Shown here piece by piece: positions 1 to 6,937 of a stretch of 37,963 nucleotides of DNA. Location: positions 1 through 37,963 of the forward strand of contig NZ_QREV01000025.1 in assembly GCF_003363715.1 (NCBI RefSeq), read 5' to 3'. The notes beneath the pieces were generated by a model, which saw nothing but the letters and a program-made list of their open reading frames with translations, made no database searches and was not told the DNA's origin. Origin of the DNA: Parabacteroides acidifaciens (GTDB lineage: Bacteria; Bacteroidota; Bacteroidia; Bacteroidales; Tannerellaceae). The position numbers and the translations under genes were made by a program. The stretch's first letter is position 1, and every line of letters begins with the position of its first letter.

Positions 1-94
1 AATTATTTTTTGCTTTCTCCACAACTTTCCGGGGTGATCCTGTAAAAGAGCTACCCCCAAGAAATATCGGGTGAGCCCTTTTATTCCATAAAAA

Positions 95-102
95 CAAAGA
101 TA
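95..102 (-). promoter_or_regulatory. Putative -7 box for a gene off the left edge
   Basis: The minus strand reads TATCTTTG, an exact match to the Bacteroidetes primary-sigma -7 consensus TAnnTTTG. No good -33 TTTG lies 19-21 bp upstream, so this is moderate evidence. The transcript would run leftward out of the window. Confidence 0.4.
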
Positions 103-145
103 ATTATTTCCGGTTAACTTACCCGATAAAAAAGCTCTATAAACA

Positions 146-184
146 AAAACAGCATTTCACAGGATCACTGTAAAATGCTGTTTT
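146..184 (-). terminator. Terminator of the tRNA-Lys pair
   Basis: A 17-bp stem (146-162 with 168-184, one mismatch) closes a 5-nt loop. On the minus strand it is followed by a T-rich run, as expected of an intrinsic terminator for the two tRNA genes. The plus strand also carries T residues after the stem, so it could work in both directions. Confidence 0.75.
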
Positions 185-192
185 GTTATTTG

Positions 193-265
193 TGACCTGG
201 GAGGGGCTCGAACCCTCGACCCAATGATTAAGAGTCATTTGCTCTACCAACTGAGCTACCAAGTC
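193..265 (-). tRNA. tRNA-Lys (anticodon CTT), copy 2 of tandem pair
   Basis: A full cloverleaf folds on the minus strand. The acceptor GACTTGG pairs with CCAGGTC, the D arm is GCTC/GAGC, the anticodon stem is AATGA/TCATT around loop CTCTTAA, and the T stem is GAGGG/CCCTC with loop TTCGAGC. The anticodon CTT reads the lysine codon AAG. The gene is 73 nt with discriminator A, and CCA is not encoded, as is usual in Bacteroidetes. It is identical over its length to the neighbouring copy at 297-369 and is probably co-transcribed with it from the promoter at 403-433. Confidence 0.95.
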
Positions 266-296
266 GACGTTTTTTTGTTGGTTTTGTTTGAGTGAG

Positions 297-369
297 TGAC
301 CTGGGAGGGGCTCGAACCCTCGACCCAATGATTAAGAGTCATTTGCTCTACCAACTGAGCTACCAAGTC
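297..369 (-). tRNA. tRNA-Lys (anticodon CTT), copy 1 of tandem pair
   Basis: This has the same 73-nt cloverleaf as the gene at 193-265, with anticodon CTT and no encoded CCA. It is the promoter-proximal copy on the minus strand. The two genes repeat with a 104-bp period and the 31-bp spacer is T-rich on the plus strand. Exact identity suggests a recent tandem duplication or gene conversion. Confidence 0.95.
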
Positions 370-402
370 ATTCATGCTATCGTTGTTTCTCGATTGCGGG
401 TG

Positions 403-433
403 CAAAGATAGGAGTTTAATTTTTCTTTGCAAA
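403..433 (-). promoter_or_regulatory. Promoter of the tRNA-Lys pair
   Basis: The minus strand carries a TTTG -33 element at 430-433 and TATCTTTG at 403-410, separated by 19 bp. This is a textbook Bacteroidetes vegetative promoter. It lies about 35 bp upstream of the first mature tRNA. Confidence 0.8.
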
Positions 434-461
434 CTTTTCCTGCAGTTTTTATCGAAAAAAT

Positions 462-1265
462 CTATTCAAACTCAAAAATGTCAGACGGTGTAGTCCGCTT
501 CAATGCATGCAAAGAGACATCTTTGCCTACCCGCACGCCTTCCTGGAACAAGCGGATATCGACAGTCTTATAAGCAAGCTCGGGATGGTTATTATCACGG
601 CTCAGGTGACACAACCAGATGTCTTTCAGCTTCGGATCATAATGAGTCGCCAGAAACTCGGCTGCTTCACGGTTGCTCAAATGTCCGGTCGGACTGGCCA
701 CACGCTCTTTCAGGAAAGCGGGATAAGTACCGAACTTCAACATTTCCTCATCATAATTGGCCTCTATGATCAGATGGTTCGCCATACTCATATATTTGCT
801 TACCGTATCGGTAATATGGCCGACATCCGTCGCAAAAGTGAACTTATGGTCCCCGTATTCGATGTAGTAACCGACATTGTCGGTACTGTCATGCGGAACT
901 TCAAAAGCTGTAATATGGAAATCACGGATCGTGAAAGGGATTTCCTTTTCGATTATTCTACGGGAATTGACCAGCGTCTCCTCCACATAGCGACTCTTCT
1001 CGATACCTCTATGGACAGCGGCAGTCGCGTAGACCGGCAGATTAAGCTTCTCCCCCAGGCAACCCACCGTCTTGATGTGATCAGCATGGTCGTGCGTGAT
1101 CAGGACTGCAATAATTTTGGAGAAGTCGATCGCTCTATCTTTCAACACCTTCTTTATGGTACGAATACCGATACCTGCATCAATCAACACCCCGAACTCG
1201 GGTGTTCCCAGATAATAGCAGTTTCCACTGCTTCCACTTGCTAAACTTAAAAATGATAGTTTCAT
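462..1265 (-). CDS. MBL-fold metallo-hydrolase (YycJ/WalJ-like)
   Basis: This 267-residue protein has a metallo-beta-lactamase fold. The N-terminus has the family pattern LASGSSGN, followed by the metal-binding THDHADH motif, a later HDS with histidine, FATDVGH, EANYDEEM and LCHLSRDNNHPE. These features match the YycJ/WalJ group, which has been linked to exonuclease or cell-wall and chromosome functions in Firmicutes; its substrate here is unknown. An upstream TTG (1277) would add four residues, but ATG at 1265 places the conserved KLSFLSLASGS at the very start and is preferred. The gene follows the asparaginase gene by 30 bp on the same strand and is probably co-transcribed with it. No separate promoter was seen. 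Confidence 0.85.
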   Translation of the reverse strand: MKLSFLSLASGSSGNCYYLGTPEFGVLIDAGIGIRTIKKVLKDRAIDFSKIIAVLITHDHADHIKTVGCLGEKLNLPVYATAAVHRGIEKSRYVEETLVNSRRIIEKEIPFTIRDFHITAFEVPHDSTDNVGYYIEYGDHKFTFATDVGHITDTVSKYMSMANHLIIEANYDEEMLKFGTYPAFLKERVASPTGHLSNREAAEFLATHYDPKLKDIWLCHLSRDNNHPELAYKTVDIRLFQEGVRVGKDVSLHALKRTTPSDIFEFE

Positions 1266-1295
1266 TTCAATATCCAATTCAGTCCTTAACAGGAA

Positions 1296-2354
1296 TTACG
1301 GGCGAAACGTATCCGGGATTGTCACCTCCCCGATCAGCGAACAGTTCATATGGTCCTTCACCTCCTCCGGCGTCAAGCCGTGACCGAAAAGGAACATGAG
1401 CTTGGTCACAGCACTTTCCGTCGTGCTGTCGAATCCGCTTATCACCCCCGCTTCCAATAATTTATGCCCAGTCTCATACCGGTGCATTTCCACACTTCCG
1501 GCACTACACTGGGTTACATTCACAATCACAATTCCCCGACTTACCGCATCTTTGAGCATCGCCAGGAACCAGTCGTAACACGGAGCGTTTCCGCTTCCGA
1601 ACGTTTCCATGACCACTCCTTTCAAATCCGGGATATTCAGGATACTTTCTACCACCTGCGGGGAAATACCCGGAAAAAGCTTCAGTATCGCAATATTCCT
1701 GTCCAGCAGGTAATGCGGCTTCAACGGTTTCCGCGACACAGGATGATAGACCTGCTGCGTGTCATACTTTATATAGATGCCGGCATGTGCCAGCGGAGGA
1801 TAATTGTATGAACGGAACGCATTGAAGTTGTCCGCGTTGATCTTACTCGTACGGTTACCCCGCAACAGGTCGTTCTCGAAAAAGATGCAAACCTCCGGCA
1901 CGATCGGAATGCCGTTGTCCTTGGCGGCGGCAATCTCGATAGCGGTAATCAGGTTCTCCTTTCCATCCGTCCGCAACATGCCGATCGGCAACTGCGAACC
2001 GGTAAAGATGACCGGTTTACTCAGATTCTCCAACATAAAACTCAAAGCTGATGCAGTGAACGACATCGTATCCGTACCATGAAGCACGACAAAGCCGTCG
2101 TACAGCTGGTAGTTGTCAGCAATGATCTTCACAATCTTCATCCACGATTCCGGCCCCATCTCCGACGAATCCATCGCCGGGTCGAACTGGATAGTCGAAA
2201 CAGCATATCCCAGCTTCTTCAACTCCGGCATATTATCCTTCAAATGCTGGAAGTTGAACGATTCCAGCACGCCGGTTTCAGGGTTTTCGATCATACCGAT
2301 TGTTCCACCTGTATAAATGAGCAGGATAGAGGCTTTCTCACTTTGAGTGTTCAT
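1296..2354 (-). CDS. ansA: Type I (cytoplasmic) L-asparaginase, paralog 1
   Basis: This 352-residue asparaginase hydrolyses asparagine to aspartate and ammonia. Both catalytic threonine motifs are visible: YTGGTIG near the N-terminus and LHGTDTM around residue 80. There is no signal peptide, so it fits the cytoplasmic AnsA class. A longer start at 2375 is possible, but the -7 box at 2375-2382 places transcription initiation inside that extension. Start ATG 2354 also aligns with the N-terminus of the paralog at 20617-21660. The two proteins are about 85% identical by eye along their whole length. It lies between a UPF0126 gene (35 bp upstream) and a WalJ-like gene (30 bp downstream). Confidence 0.93.
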   Translation of the reverse strand: MNTQSEKASILLIYTGGTIGMIENPETGVLESFNFQHLKDNMPELKKLGYAVSTIQFDPAMDSSEMGPESWMKIVKIIADNYQLYDGFVVLHGTDTMSFTASALSFMLENLSKPVIFTGSQLPIGMLRTDGKENLITAIEIAAAKDNGIPIVPEVCIFFENDLLRGNRTSKINADNFNAFRSYNYPPLAHAGIYIKYDTQQVYHPVSRKPLKPHYLLDRNIAILKLFPGISPQVVESILNIPDLKGVVMETFGSGNAPCYDWFLAMLKDAVSRGIVIVNVTQCSAGSVEMHRYETGHKLLEAGVISGFDSTTESAVTKLMFLFGHGLTPEEVKDHMNCSLIGEVTIPDTFRP

Positions 2355-2374
2355 GTTTGCTGTCATATAGAGCA

Positions 2375-2382
2375 CAAAGTTA
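2375..2382 (-). promoter_or_regulatory. -7 box of asparaginase paralog 1
   Basis: The minus strand reads TAACTTTG (TAnnTTTG), about 20 bp upstream of ATG 2354. Its position overlaps the longer possible reading-frame extension and so supports the shorter start. Confidence 0.55.
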
Positions 2383-2388
2383 ATAATT

Positions 2389-3000
2389 TTATTCTTCCCC
2401 TTTTAATACAGGAACGCTTATATGATATTTTACGGCCAGTATTCTTGCAACAAATATACCGGTCGCCGCAATGAGCTGTGTCAGCGACGGACCGATCCCC
2501 ATTTGCAGGCAGGCAAAATAAATTACGCCGCCCAGCACACAGGCCAGCGCATAGATATCTTTACGGAATATCAGCGGCACCTCGTTAATCAGAATGTCAC
2601 GGATCATACCGCCGAAAGCTCCCGTGATCGTCCCCATCACGATAGCCACCCACATGGGAAAACCGAAGGCAAGCGCTTTCTCGATGCCGACCACGCCAAA
2701 CAAACCAAGCCCGATCGCATCGAATATAAAGAAGGTATTGTTCAAACTAATAACATATTTCCGGAATATAATAACGAAGAGTAATGCCAGCGCCGAGATA
2801 ATCAGGTAAGAGGCCTGTTCCATCCAGAAAGGAGTGGCATTGAGCAGGATATCGCGAATCGTACCGCCCCCCACTGCAGTAACTACACCAATCACATACG
2901 CACCGAACCAATCAAATTGTTTAGCAGAAGCCAAGCGGATACCACTAATAGCAAAGGCAAATGTCCCGGTGTAGTCGCAAAACGTAATGAAGTCTATCAT
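2389..3000 (-). CDS. TRIC/UPF0126 family membrane protein (YadS/YicG-like)
   Basis: This 203-residue integral membrane protein has about seven hydrophobic segments. It has two internally repeated halves, each with a glycine-rich signature: GGGTIRD at about residues 44-50 and GGMIRD at about 129-134. This duplicated layout defines the UPF0126 family, which is related to prokaryotic TRIC cation channels; some members have been described as glycine-linked. The ion or solute carried cannot be told from sequence. The gene has its own promoter (3015-3022) and is followed by asparaginase after 34 bp. The neighbourhood might suggest amino-acid handling, but that is only inference. Confidence 0.85.
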   Translation of the reverse strand: MIDFITFCDYTGTFAFAISGIRLASAKQFDWFGAYVIGVVTAVGGGTIRDILLNATPFWMEQASYLIISALALLFVIIFRKYVISLNNTFFIFDAIGLGLFGVVGIEKALAFGFPMWVAIVMGTITGAFGGMIRDILINEVPLIFRKDIYALACVLGGVIYFACLQMGIGPSLTQLIAATGIFVARILAVKYHISVPVLKGEE

Positions 3001-3014
3001 TTTGATTTTTTCTG

Positions 3015-3022
3015 CAAAAATA
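3015..3022 (-). promoter_or_regulatory. -7 box of the UPF0126 gene
   Basis: The minus strand reads TATTTTTG, matching TAnnTTTG, 15 bp upstream of the start codon. It implies a very short 5' untranslated region. Confidence 0.5.
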
Positions 3023-3108
3023 AGTATTTCCTTCCAATGTTGTTGTTTTCTATCAAGTCGACCTGATAATAATTTAAACCAAACGAATATCCGGCTGTTT
3101 ATTATATA

Positions 3109-3116
3109 TATGTTTG
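3109..3116 (+). promoter_or_regulatory. -7 box of the DUF3943 gene
   Basis: The plus strand reads TATGTTTG, matching TAnnTTTG, 40 bp upstream of ATG 3157. The -33 region is not clear. Confidence 0.5.
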
Positions 3117-3156
3117 TACCTGATTATGTGCTGATGATTATCTAATTAAGAGAAAA

Positions 3157-4635
3157 ATGAAGAAATTTATATTAGCCGGACTGATTTGTCTGCTTTCGTC
3201 CTCTTGGGCATGGGGACAAGATTATATCCCTCAAACTGTACACCGTTATTACGTCAGTGATACGACCTTGTTCCAACCCCGCCGCCCCTGGAAAGCGGCA
3301 GCCGAAACATTCGGGCTCAATATGCTTGTCTGGGGATTCGACCGTTTTATCATGAAAGAAGAGTGGTCCTATATCAACGGGCACACCATTAAAAGCAACT
3401 TCAAGAAAGGCCCGGTCTGGGACACCGACCAGTTCACCACAAACCTGTTCTCCCACCCCTATCACGGTTCGCTCTATTTCAATGCGGCCCGCAGTAACGG
3501 GATGAATTTCTGGCAGTCCGCCCCGTTTGCGGCCGGCGGTAGCCTGATGTGGGAATTTTTTATGGAGACCGAACCGCCTTCGATCAACGATATGCTGGCA
3601 ACGACATTCGGCGGGATCGAGTTAGGTGAAATCACCTACCGCCTGTCCGATTTGTTTATCGACAACCGCTCGTCGGGAGCCGAACGCGTAGGGCGCGAAG
3701 TGTTGTCGGGCATCCTCTCCCCCGTCCGTGCATTCAACCGCATCATTTCGGGCGAAGCCTGGCGGCACAGCTCTTCCAAAGGACGTACTTACAGCTCCGT
3801 CCCAGTCAACTTCGTAGTGACGACAGGACCTCGTTTTTTAGCTGAACAGGAAGGATCGAAACGGGGAACAACCAGTTTAAATGTTAACTTCCGTATCGAT
3901 TATGGGACACCGATTAATGATGATTTCTATTCGCCTTACGAATGGTTCCGCTTCAACTTCGGGCTCGACCTGTTCTCCGCCCAACCGGTCGTCAGCCAAG
4001 TGAATGCCATCGGCGCCTTATGGGGAAAAACGGTTTGGACGAAAGGACCTCGTACACTCTCCGCCGGGTTCTTCCAGCATTTCGACTTCTACAATTCCGA
4101 ACTGCGCCACGGAAGCGACATGACCGTTCCGCCCTATCGCATCGCCGCACCGGCCTCGGCAGGTGGCGGTCTAATCTACTACAAGCAGGCGACACCAGGA
4201 GACAAAACAGATATATATTCCGAATTTTATCTCAACGGCGTTGCGCTGGGCGCCAGCCTGTCCGATTATATGCTGCTCGGCGAACGGGATTACAACTTAG
4301 GCAGCGGCTACAGCACAAAAGCCGGAGCCGGCATCATCTATGACAAACGACTGGCTTTCCTGCTCAATTTGGAGAATTACCATATCTTCACATGGAAGGG
4401 CTACAATCCGGAGATGGACTGGTCCACAACAGACCCAAGCACCCTGAACATCCAGGGCGACAAGGGAAATGCACGTCTGACGATTTTCTCGATGAAATTA
4501 GCTTACATACTGAAAGACCGGTGGAACATCACGCTGACAAACCGCTATTTCTCGCGCCGGACAAACTACAAGTATTATCCGCGCGTAGATAGCTCTACTT
4601 ACGACTTGATGTTGGGATTGGGCATACGGATTTAG
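3157..4635 (+). CDS. DUF3943 domain outer-membrane-associated protein
   Basis: This 492-residue exported protein starts with a signal peptide (MKKFILAGLICLLSSSWAWG, cleavage before Q21). Residues about 70-190 carry the DUF3943 pattern: WDTDQFTTNLFSHPYHG, then AARSNG, FWQS, SLMWEFFMETEPPSIND and GEITYR. The C-terminal half is rich in alternating aromatic residues and ends in an isoleucine-rich strand, consistent with a beta-barrel-like domain in the outer membrane. The role of DUF3943 proteins is not known. It is transcribed alone, and its stop codon overlaps by two bases that of the convergent ABC-F gene, so no terminator separates them. Confidence 0.8.
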   Translation: MKKFILAGLICLLSSSWAWGQDYIPQTVHRYYVSDTTLFQPRRPWKAAAETFGLNMLVWGFDRFIMKEEWSYINGHTIKSNFKKGPVWDTDQFTTNLFSHPYHGSLYFNAARSNGMNFWQSAPFAAGGSLMWEFFMETEPPSINDMLATTFGGIELGEITYRLSDLFIDNRSSGAERVGREVLSGILSPVRAFNRIISGEAWRHSSSKGRTYSSVPVNFVVTTGPRFLAEQEGSKRGTTSLNVNFRIDYGTPINDDFYSPYEWFRFNFGLDLFSAQPVVSQVNAIGALWGKTVWTKGPRTLSAGFFQHFDFYNSELRHGSDMTVPPYRIAAPASAGGGLIYYKQATPGDKTDIYSEFYLNGVALGASLSDYMLLGERDYNLGSGYSTKAGAGIIYDKRLAFLLNLENYHIFTWKGYNPEMDWSTTDPSTLNIQGDKGNARLTIFSMKLAYILKDRWNITLTNRYFSRRTNYKYYPRVDSSTYDLMLGLGIRI

Positions 4636-6269
4636 TTCTTCCGTTCCAGCTCGTTCAGGTTCTCCATCTTCTTACGTTGCAGGAATTCGTAGATTCCTTC
4701 CAGATGTTCGGTAACTTTCTTGTTGCCGAACTCATATACTTTGGTGACAAGCCCGTCCAAGAAATCGCGGTCGTGCGAAACGACAATTAACGTCCCGTCA
4801 AAGTCCAGCAGGGCCTGTTTCAGGATATCTTTCGTTTTCATATCCAAGTGGTTCGTCGGCTCGTCGAGAATCAACAGATTGACCGGTTCGAGCAACAACT
4901 TGATCATCGCCAGACGCGTCCGTTCGCCACCCGAAAGCACTTTCACTTTCTTCGCCGAGTTCTCGCCGCCAAACATAAAGGCTCCTAACAGGTCCTTGAT
5001 TTTATTTCGGATATCACCTTTAGCCACATCATCTATCGTCTGGAACACCGTTAGGTTTTCATCCAGCAAGGAAGCCTGATTCTGGGCGAAATAACCGATC
5101 ATCACATTATGGCCGATCGTCAGCGTGCCATCGTGCTCGATTTCTTTCATGATACACTTCACCAACGTAGATTTACCCTCTCCGTTCTTTCCGACAAAAG
5201 CGATCTTGTCGCCGCGTTCGATCGTCAGATTGGCATTACGGAAGACCGTGTGTTCGCCATACGATTTCGCCACATTCTCGATGATCACCGGATAGGAACC
5301 GGAACGGGGCGACGGCGGGAATTTCAGGCGCAAAGCGGAAGTATCCTCTTCGTCCACTTCCAGTATCTCCAGCTTTTCAAGCATCTTCACACGGCTCTGC
5401 ACTTGCAAAGTCTTGGAATAAGTACCTTTGAAACGTTCGATAAACTCCTTTGTTTCGGCAATAAACTTCTGCTGCTCGTCGTAGGCTTTCTGCTGCTGTT
5501 CGCGGCGTTCCTTGCGCAATTGCAAGTATTGGCTGTAATTCACTTTATAGTCGTATATGCGGCCCATCGTCACTTCAATCGTACGGGTGGTGATATGGTC
5601 GACAAAGGCGCGGTCGTGGCTGATCACGACGACCGCCTGCCCGTTATCGATCAGGAAATCTTCCAGCCATTGGATAGACTCGATATCGAGATGGTTCGTC
5701 GGCTCGTCCAGTAACAACACATCCGGCTTCTTCAGCAACAGCTTGGCCAGCTCGATACGCATACGCCATCCACCGCTGAACTCGCTCGTCTGGCGCGTAA
5801 AGTCTTCACGGGTAAAGCCCAGCCCCAACAGCGTTTTCTCTATGTCGGCATCATAATTGATTTCTTCAATGGAATAGAACTTCTCACTCAAGGTCGAAAC
5901 ACGTTCGATCAGCTCCATATAACTGTCCGATTCGTAGTCCGTACGCGTTTCCAACTCCTTATTCAGTTCGGCAATCTCCGCCTCCATCTGGTGCAGATGG
6001 GCAAAGGCCTGTGCAGTCTCTTCAAACACCGTACGCCCGTCTTCCGTCATCAAATGCTGCGGCAGGTAAGCGATCACCGTATCTTTCGGGGCGGATACTT
6101 TTCCGCGAGTCGCCTCACGCACGCCTGCCAATATCTTCAACAAGGTGGATTTACCGGCTCCATTCTTACCCATCAGGGCAATCCGGTCTTTCTCGTTAAT
6201 GACAAAAGAAACATCTGAAAATAGTGCGCTACCGCCAAACTCTACTGTTAGTCCGTCTATTGAAATCAT
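4632..6269 (-). CDS. ABC-F family ATPase (translation factor type)
   Basis: This 545-residue soluble protein has two ABC domains and no membrane segment, the ABC-F layout. Domain 1 has Walker A GKNGAGKS (34-41), signature SGGWR and Walker B LLLDEPTNHLD. Domain 2 has GKNGEGKS (about 359-366), LSGGERTR and LLILDEPTNHLD. A charged coiled linker (about 240-310, rich in Q, K and E) joins them, as in proteins that bind the ribosomal E site. It resembles housekeeping ABC-F members rather than the resistance type. It converges with the DUF3943 gene and has its own promoter at 6306-6313. Confidence 0.92.
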   Translation of the reverse strand: MISIDGLTVEFGGSALFSDVSFVINEKDRIALMGKNGAGKSTLLKILAGVREATRGKVSAPKDTVIAYLPQHLMTEDGRTVFEETAQAFAHLHQMEAEIAELNKELETRTDYESDSYMELIERVSTLSEKFYSIEEINYDADIEKTLLGLGFTREDFTRQTSEFSGGWRMRIELAKLLLKKPDVLLLDEPTNHLDIESIQWLEDFLIDNGQAVVVISHDRAFVDHITTRTIEVTMGRIYDYKVNYSQYLQLRKERREQQQKAYDEQQKFIAETKEFIERFKGTYSKTLQVQSRVKMLEKLEILEVDEEDTSALRLKFPPSPRSGSYPVIIENVAKSYGEHTVFRNANLTIERGDKIAFVGKNGEGKSTLVKCIMKEIEHDGTLTIGHNVMIGYFAQNQASLLDENLTVFQTIDDVAKGDIRNKIKDLLGAFMFGGENSAKKVKVLSGGERTRLAMIKLLLEPVNLLILDEPTNHLDMKTKDILKQALLDFDGTLIVVSHDRDFLDGLVTKVYEFGNKKVTEHLEGIYEFLQRKKMENLNELERKN

Positions 6270-6305
6270 ATATTATTAATGTATTACCTTATATAAAATG
6301 AGCGG

Positions 6306-6313
6306 CAAAGGTA
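6306..6313 (-). promoter_or_regulatory. -7 box of the first ABC-F gene
   Basis: The minus strand reads TACCTTTG, matching TAnnTTTG, 36 bp upstream of ATG 6269. Confidence 0.55.
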
Positions 6314-6355
6314 CGAAATAAATCGACATCCTAACGAATGCCTTTTCGGGTCTTA

Positions 6356-6487
6356 TCATATAAATGATGATTCTATTCCGACAAGTTTTGAACCTTTTAC
6401 AAATAAAAAAATAGACAATAACCCCCATTTCGGCAGTTTTTCTATTTCGTCCGAAATCTTGATCAATTTTGGATTGACTCTTTTCAT
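6356..6487 (-). CDS. Possible 43-aa small ORF of unknown function
   Basis: From ATG 6487 a 43-residue basic, lysine-rich peptide with a short hydrophobic stretch (GLLSIFLFV) is encoded. A purine-rich GAGGGGG lies about 8 nt upstream and could act as a ribosome binding site, which is unusual for this genome. No family was recognised, no promoter box is clear and the region is repeat-rich. It may be chance or a remnant. Confidence 0.25.
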   Translation of the reverse strand: MKRVNPKLIKISDEIEKLPKWGLLSIFLFVKGSKLVGIESSFI

Positions 6488-6689
6488 GGTTTTACCCCCT
6501 CTACCTGACACCAGATGAAATGAGGTGCCGAGGTCACTCCGAAATACGTGCAATTTGATTATCAGAAGGCCAAAACAGCGGCAAAGTGATAAAGCTTAAC
6601 TCCCGGAGAATCGAATATTTGAAAATAAAACGGACGGCGTCCCAAATATCCCAAGGAAATTCAGGGGGCTTTTTTACCCTTACAACGGT

Positions 6690-6802
6690 CCTCTTTCCAA
6701 TTACGACCGTTCTAATCTCCATTACGACCGTCCTAATCTTCGCGAGGTGCCGAGTGCACTACACATTAGAACGGTCGTAATGGCAAAGAGGACGGTCATA
6801 AT
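6690..6802. repeat. Inverted pair of 21-bp-phased ATTACGACCGT repeats
   Basis: ATTACGACCGT occurs directly at 6700-6710 and 6721-6731. Inverted copies follow at 6771-6781 (ACGGTCGTAAT) and 6792-6802 (ACGGTCATAAT, one change). Adjacent copies are spaced exactly 21 bp. The flanking words CTCTTT and TCTAAT are also mirrored, so the block can fold into a long imperfect hairpin with a loop of about 40 nt. The inner half overlaps the dispersed 148-bp element. Confidence 0.75.
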
Positions 6803-6918
6803 TGCTGGAAACACTCAAAAAAGGCGAAAAAGTCCCTTTTTGAGGTCAAAAAAGTGGATTAACATTTATTTAATTTCAGATGTCTTTCGAGCCTGAAAAA
6901 TGCGTTTTATACAATAAG
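6771..6918 (+). repeat. Dispersed 148-bp intergenic element, copy 1
   Basis: This segment aligns without gaps to the reverse complement of 37813-37960 with 16 mismatches (about 89% identity). It begins with the two inverted 11-mers and contains a hairpin (6814-6824 with 6834-6844, arms CTCAAAAAAGG and CCCTTTTTGAG). It ends in the AT-rich word TTTTATACAATAAG. It lies 19 bp from the M28 peptidase stop codon, so the hairpin may terminate that transcript. It has no convincing coding capacity. Confidence 0.85.
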
Positions 6919-6937
6919 GGGGTAGGAATAGCATTAT

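Larger units (their letters stand above)
1..192. other. Left-edge intergenic stretch without a gene
   Basis: No coding region is supported here. It contains a likely minus-strand -7 box at 95-102 for a gene beyond the left edge, and a strong hairpin at 146-184 just downstream of the tRNA pair. The segment GATCCTGTAAAA near position 34 also resembles part of the minus-strand sequence of that hairpin. Nothing else was recognised. Confidence 0.5.
6270..6937. other. 668-bp gene-poor intergenic region with repeats
   Basis: Between the ABC-F promoter and the 3' end of the M28 peptidase gene there is no convincing gene. It holds a weak 43-codon frame (6356-6487, minus). It also has an 11-bp direct repeat GAGGTGCCGAG at 6522-6532 and 6744-6754. 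The 11-mer ATTACGACCGT occurs in two directly repeated and two inverted copies at 21-bp spacing (6700-6802). A 148-bp element (6771-6918) recurs inverted at 37813-37960. Confidence 0.7.

Noticed and set aside
507-1244. Rightward open frame of 245 codons opposite the WalJ-like gene
   Set aside because: The opposite strand has intact metal-binding motifs; this frame looks like a shadow with no domain.
2355-2375. Longer start of asparaginase paralog 1 (ATG 2375)
   Set aside because: The -7 box overlaps it, and the paralog begins at the position matching ATG 2354.
6534-6722. Minus-strand frame of 62 codons across the phased repeats
   Set aside because: Part of the frame is simply the translated 21-bp repeat, and no start context or family was seen.
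6870-6918. Compensatory base changes supporting an RNA stem in the 148-bp element
   Set aside because: Comparing the two copies near TTTCAG/CTGAAA, the paired change would be A-T to G-G, which is not compensatory. Covariation cannot be claimed from two copies.
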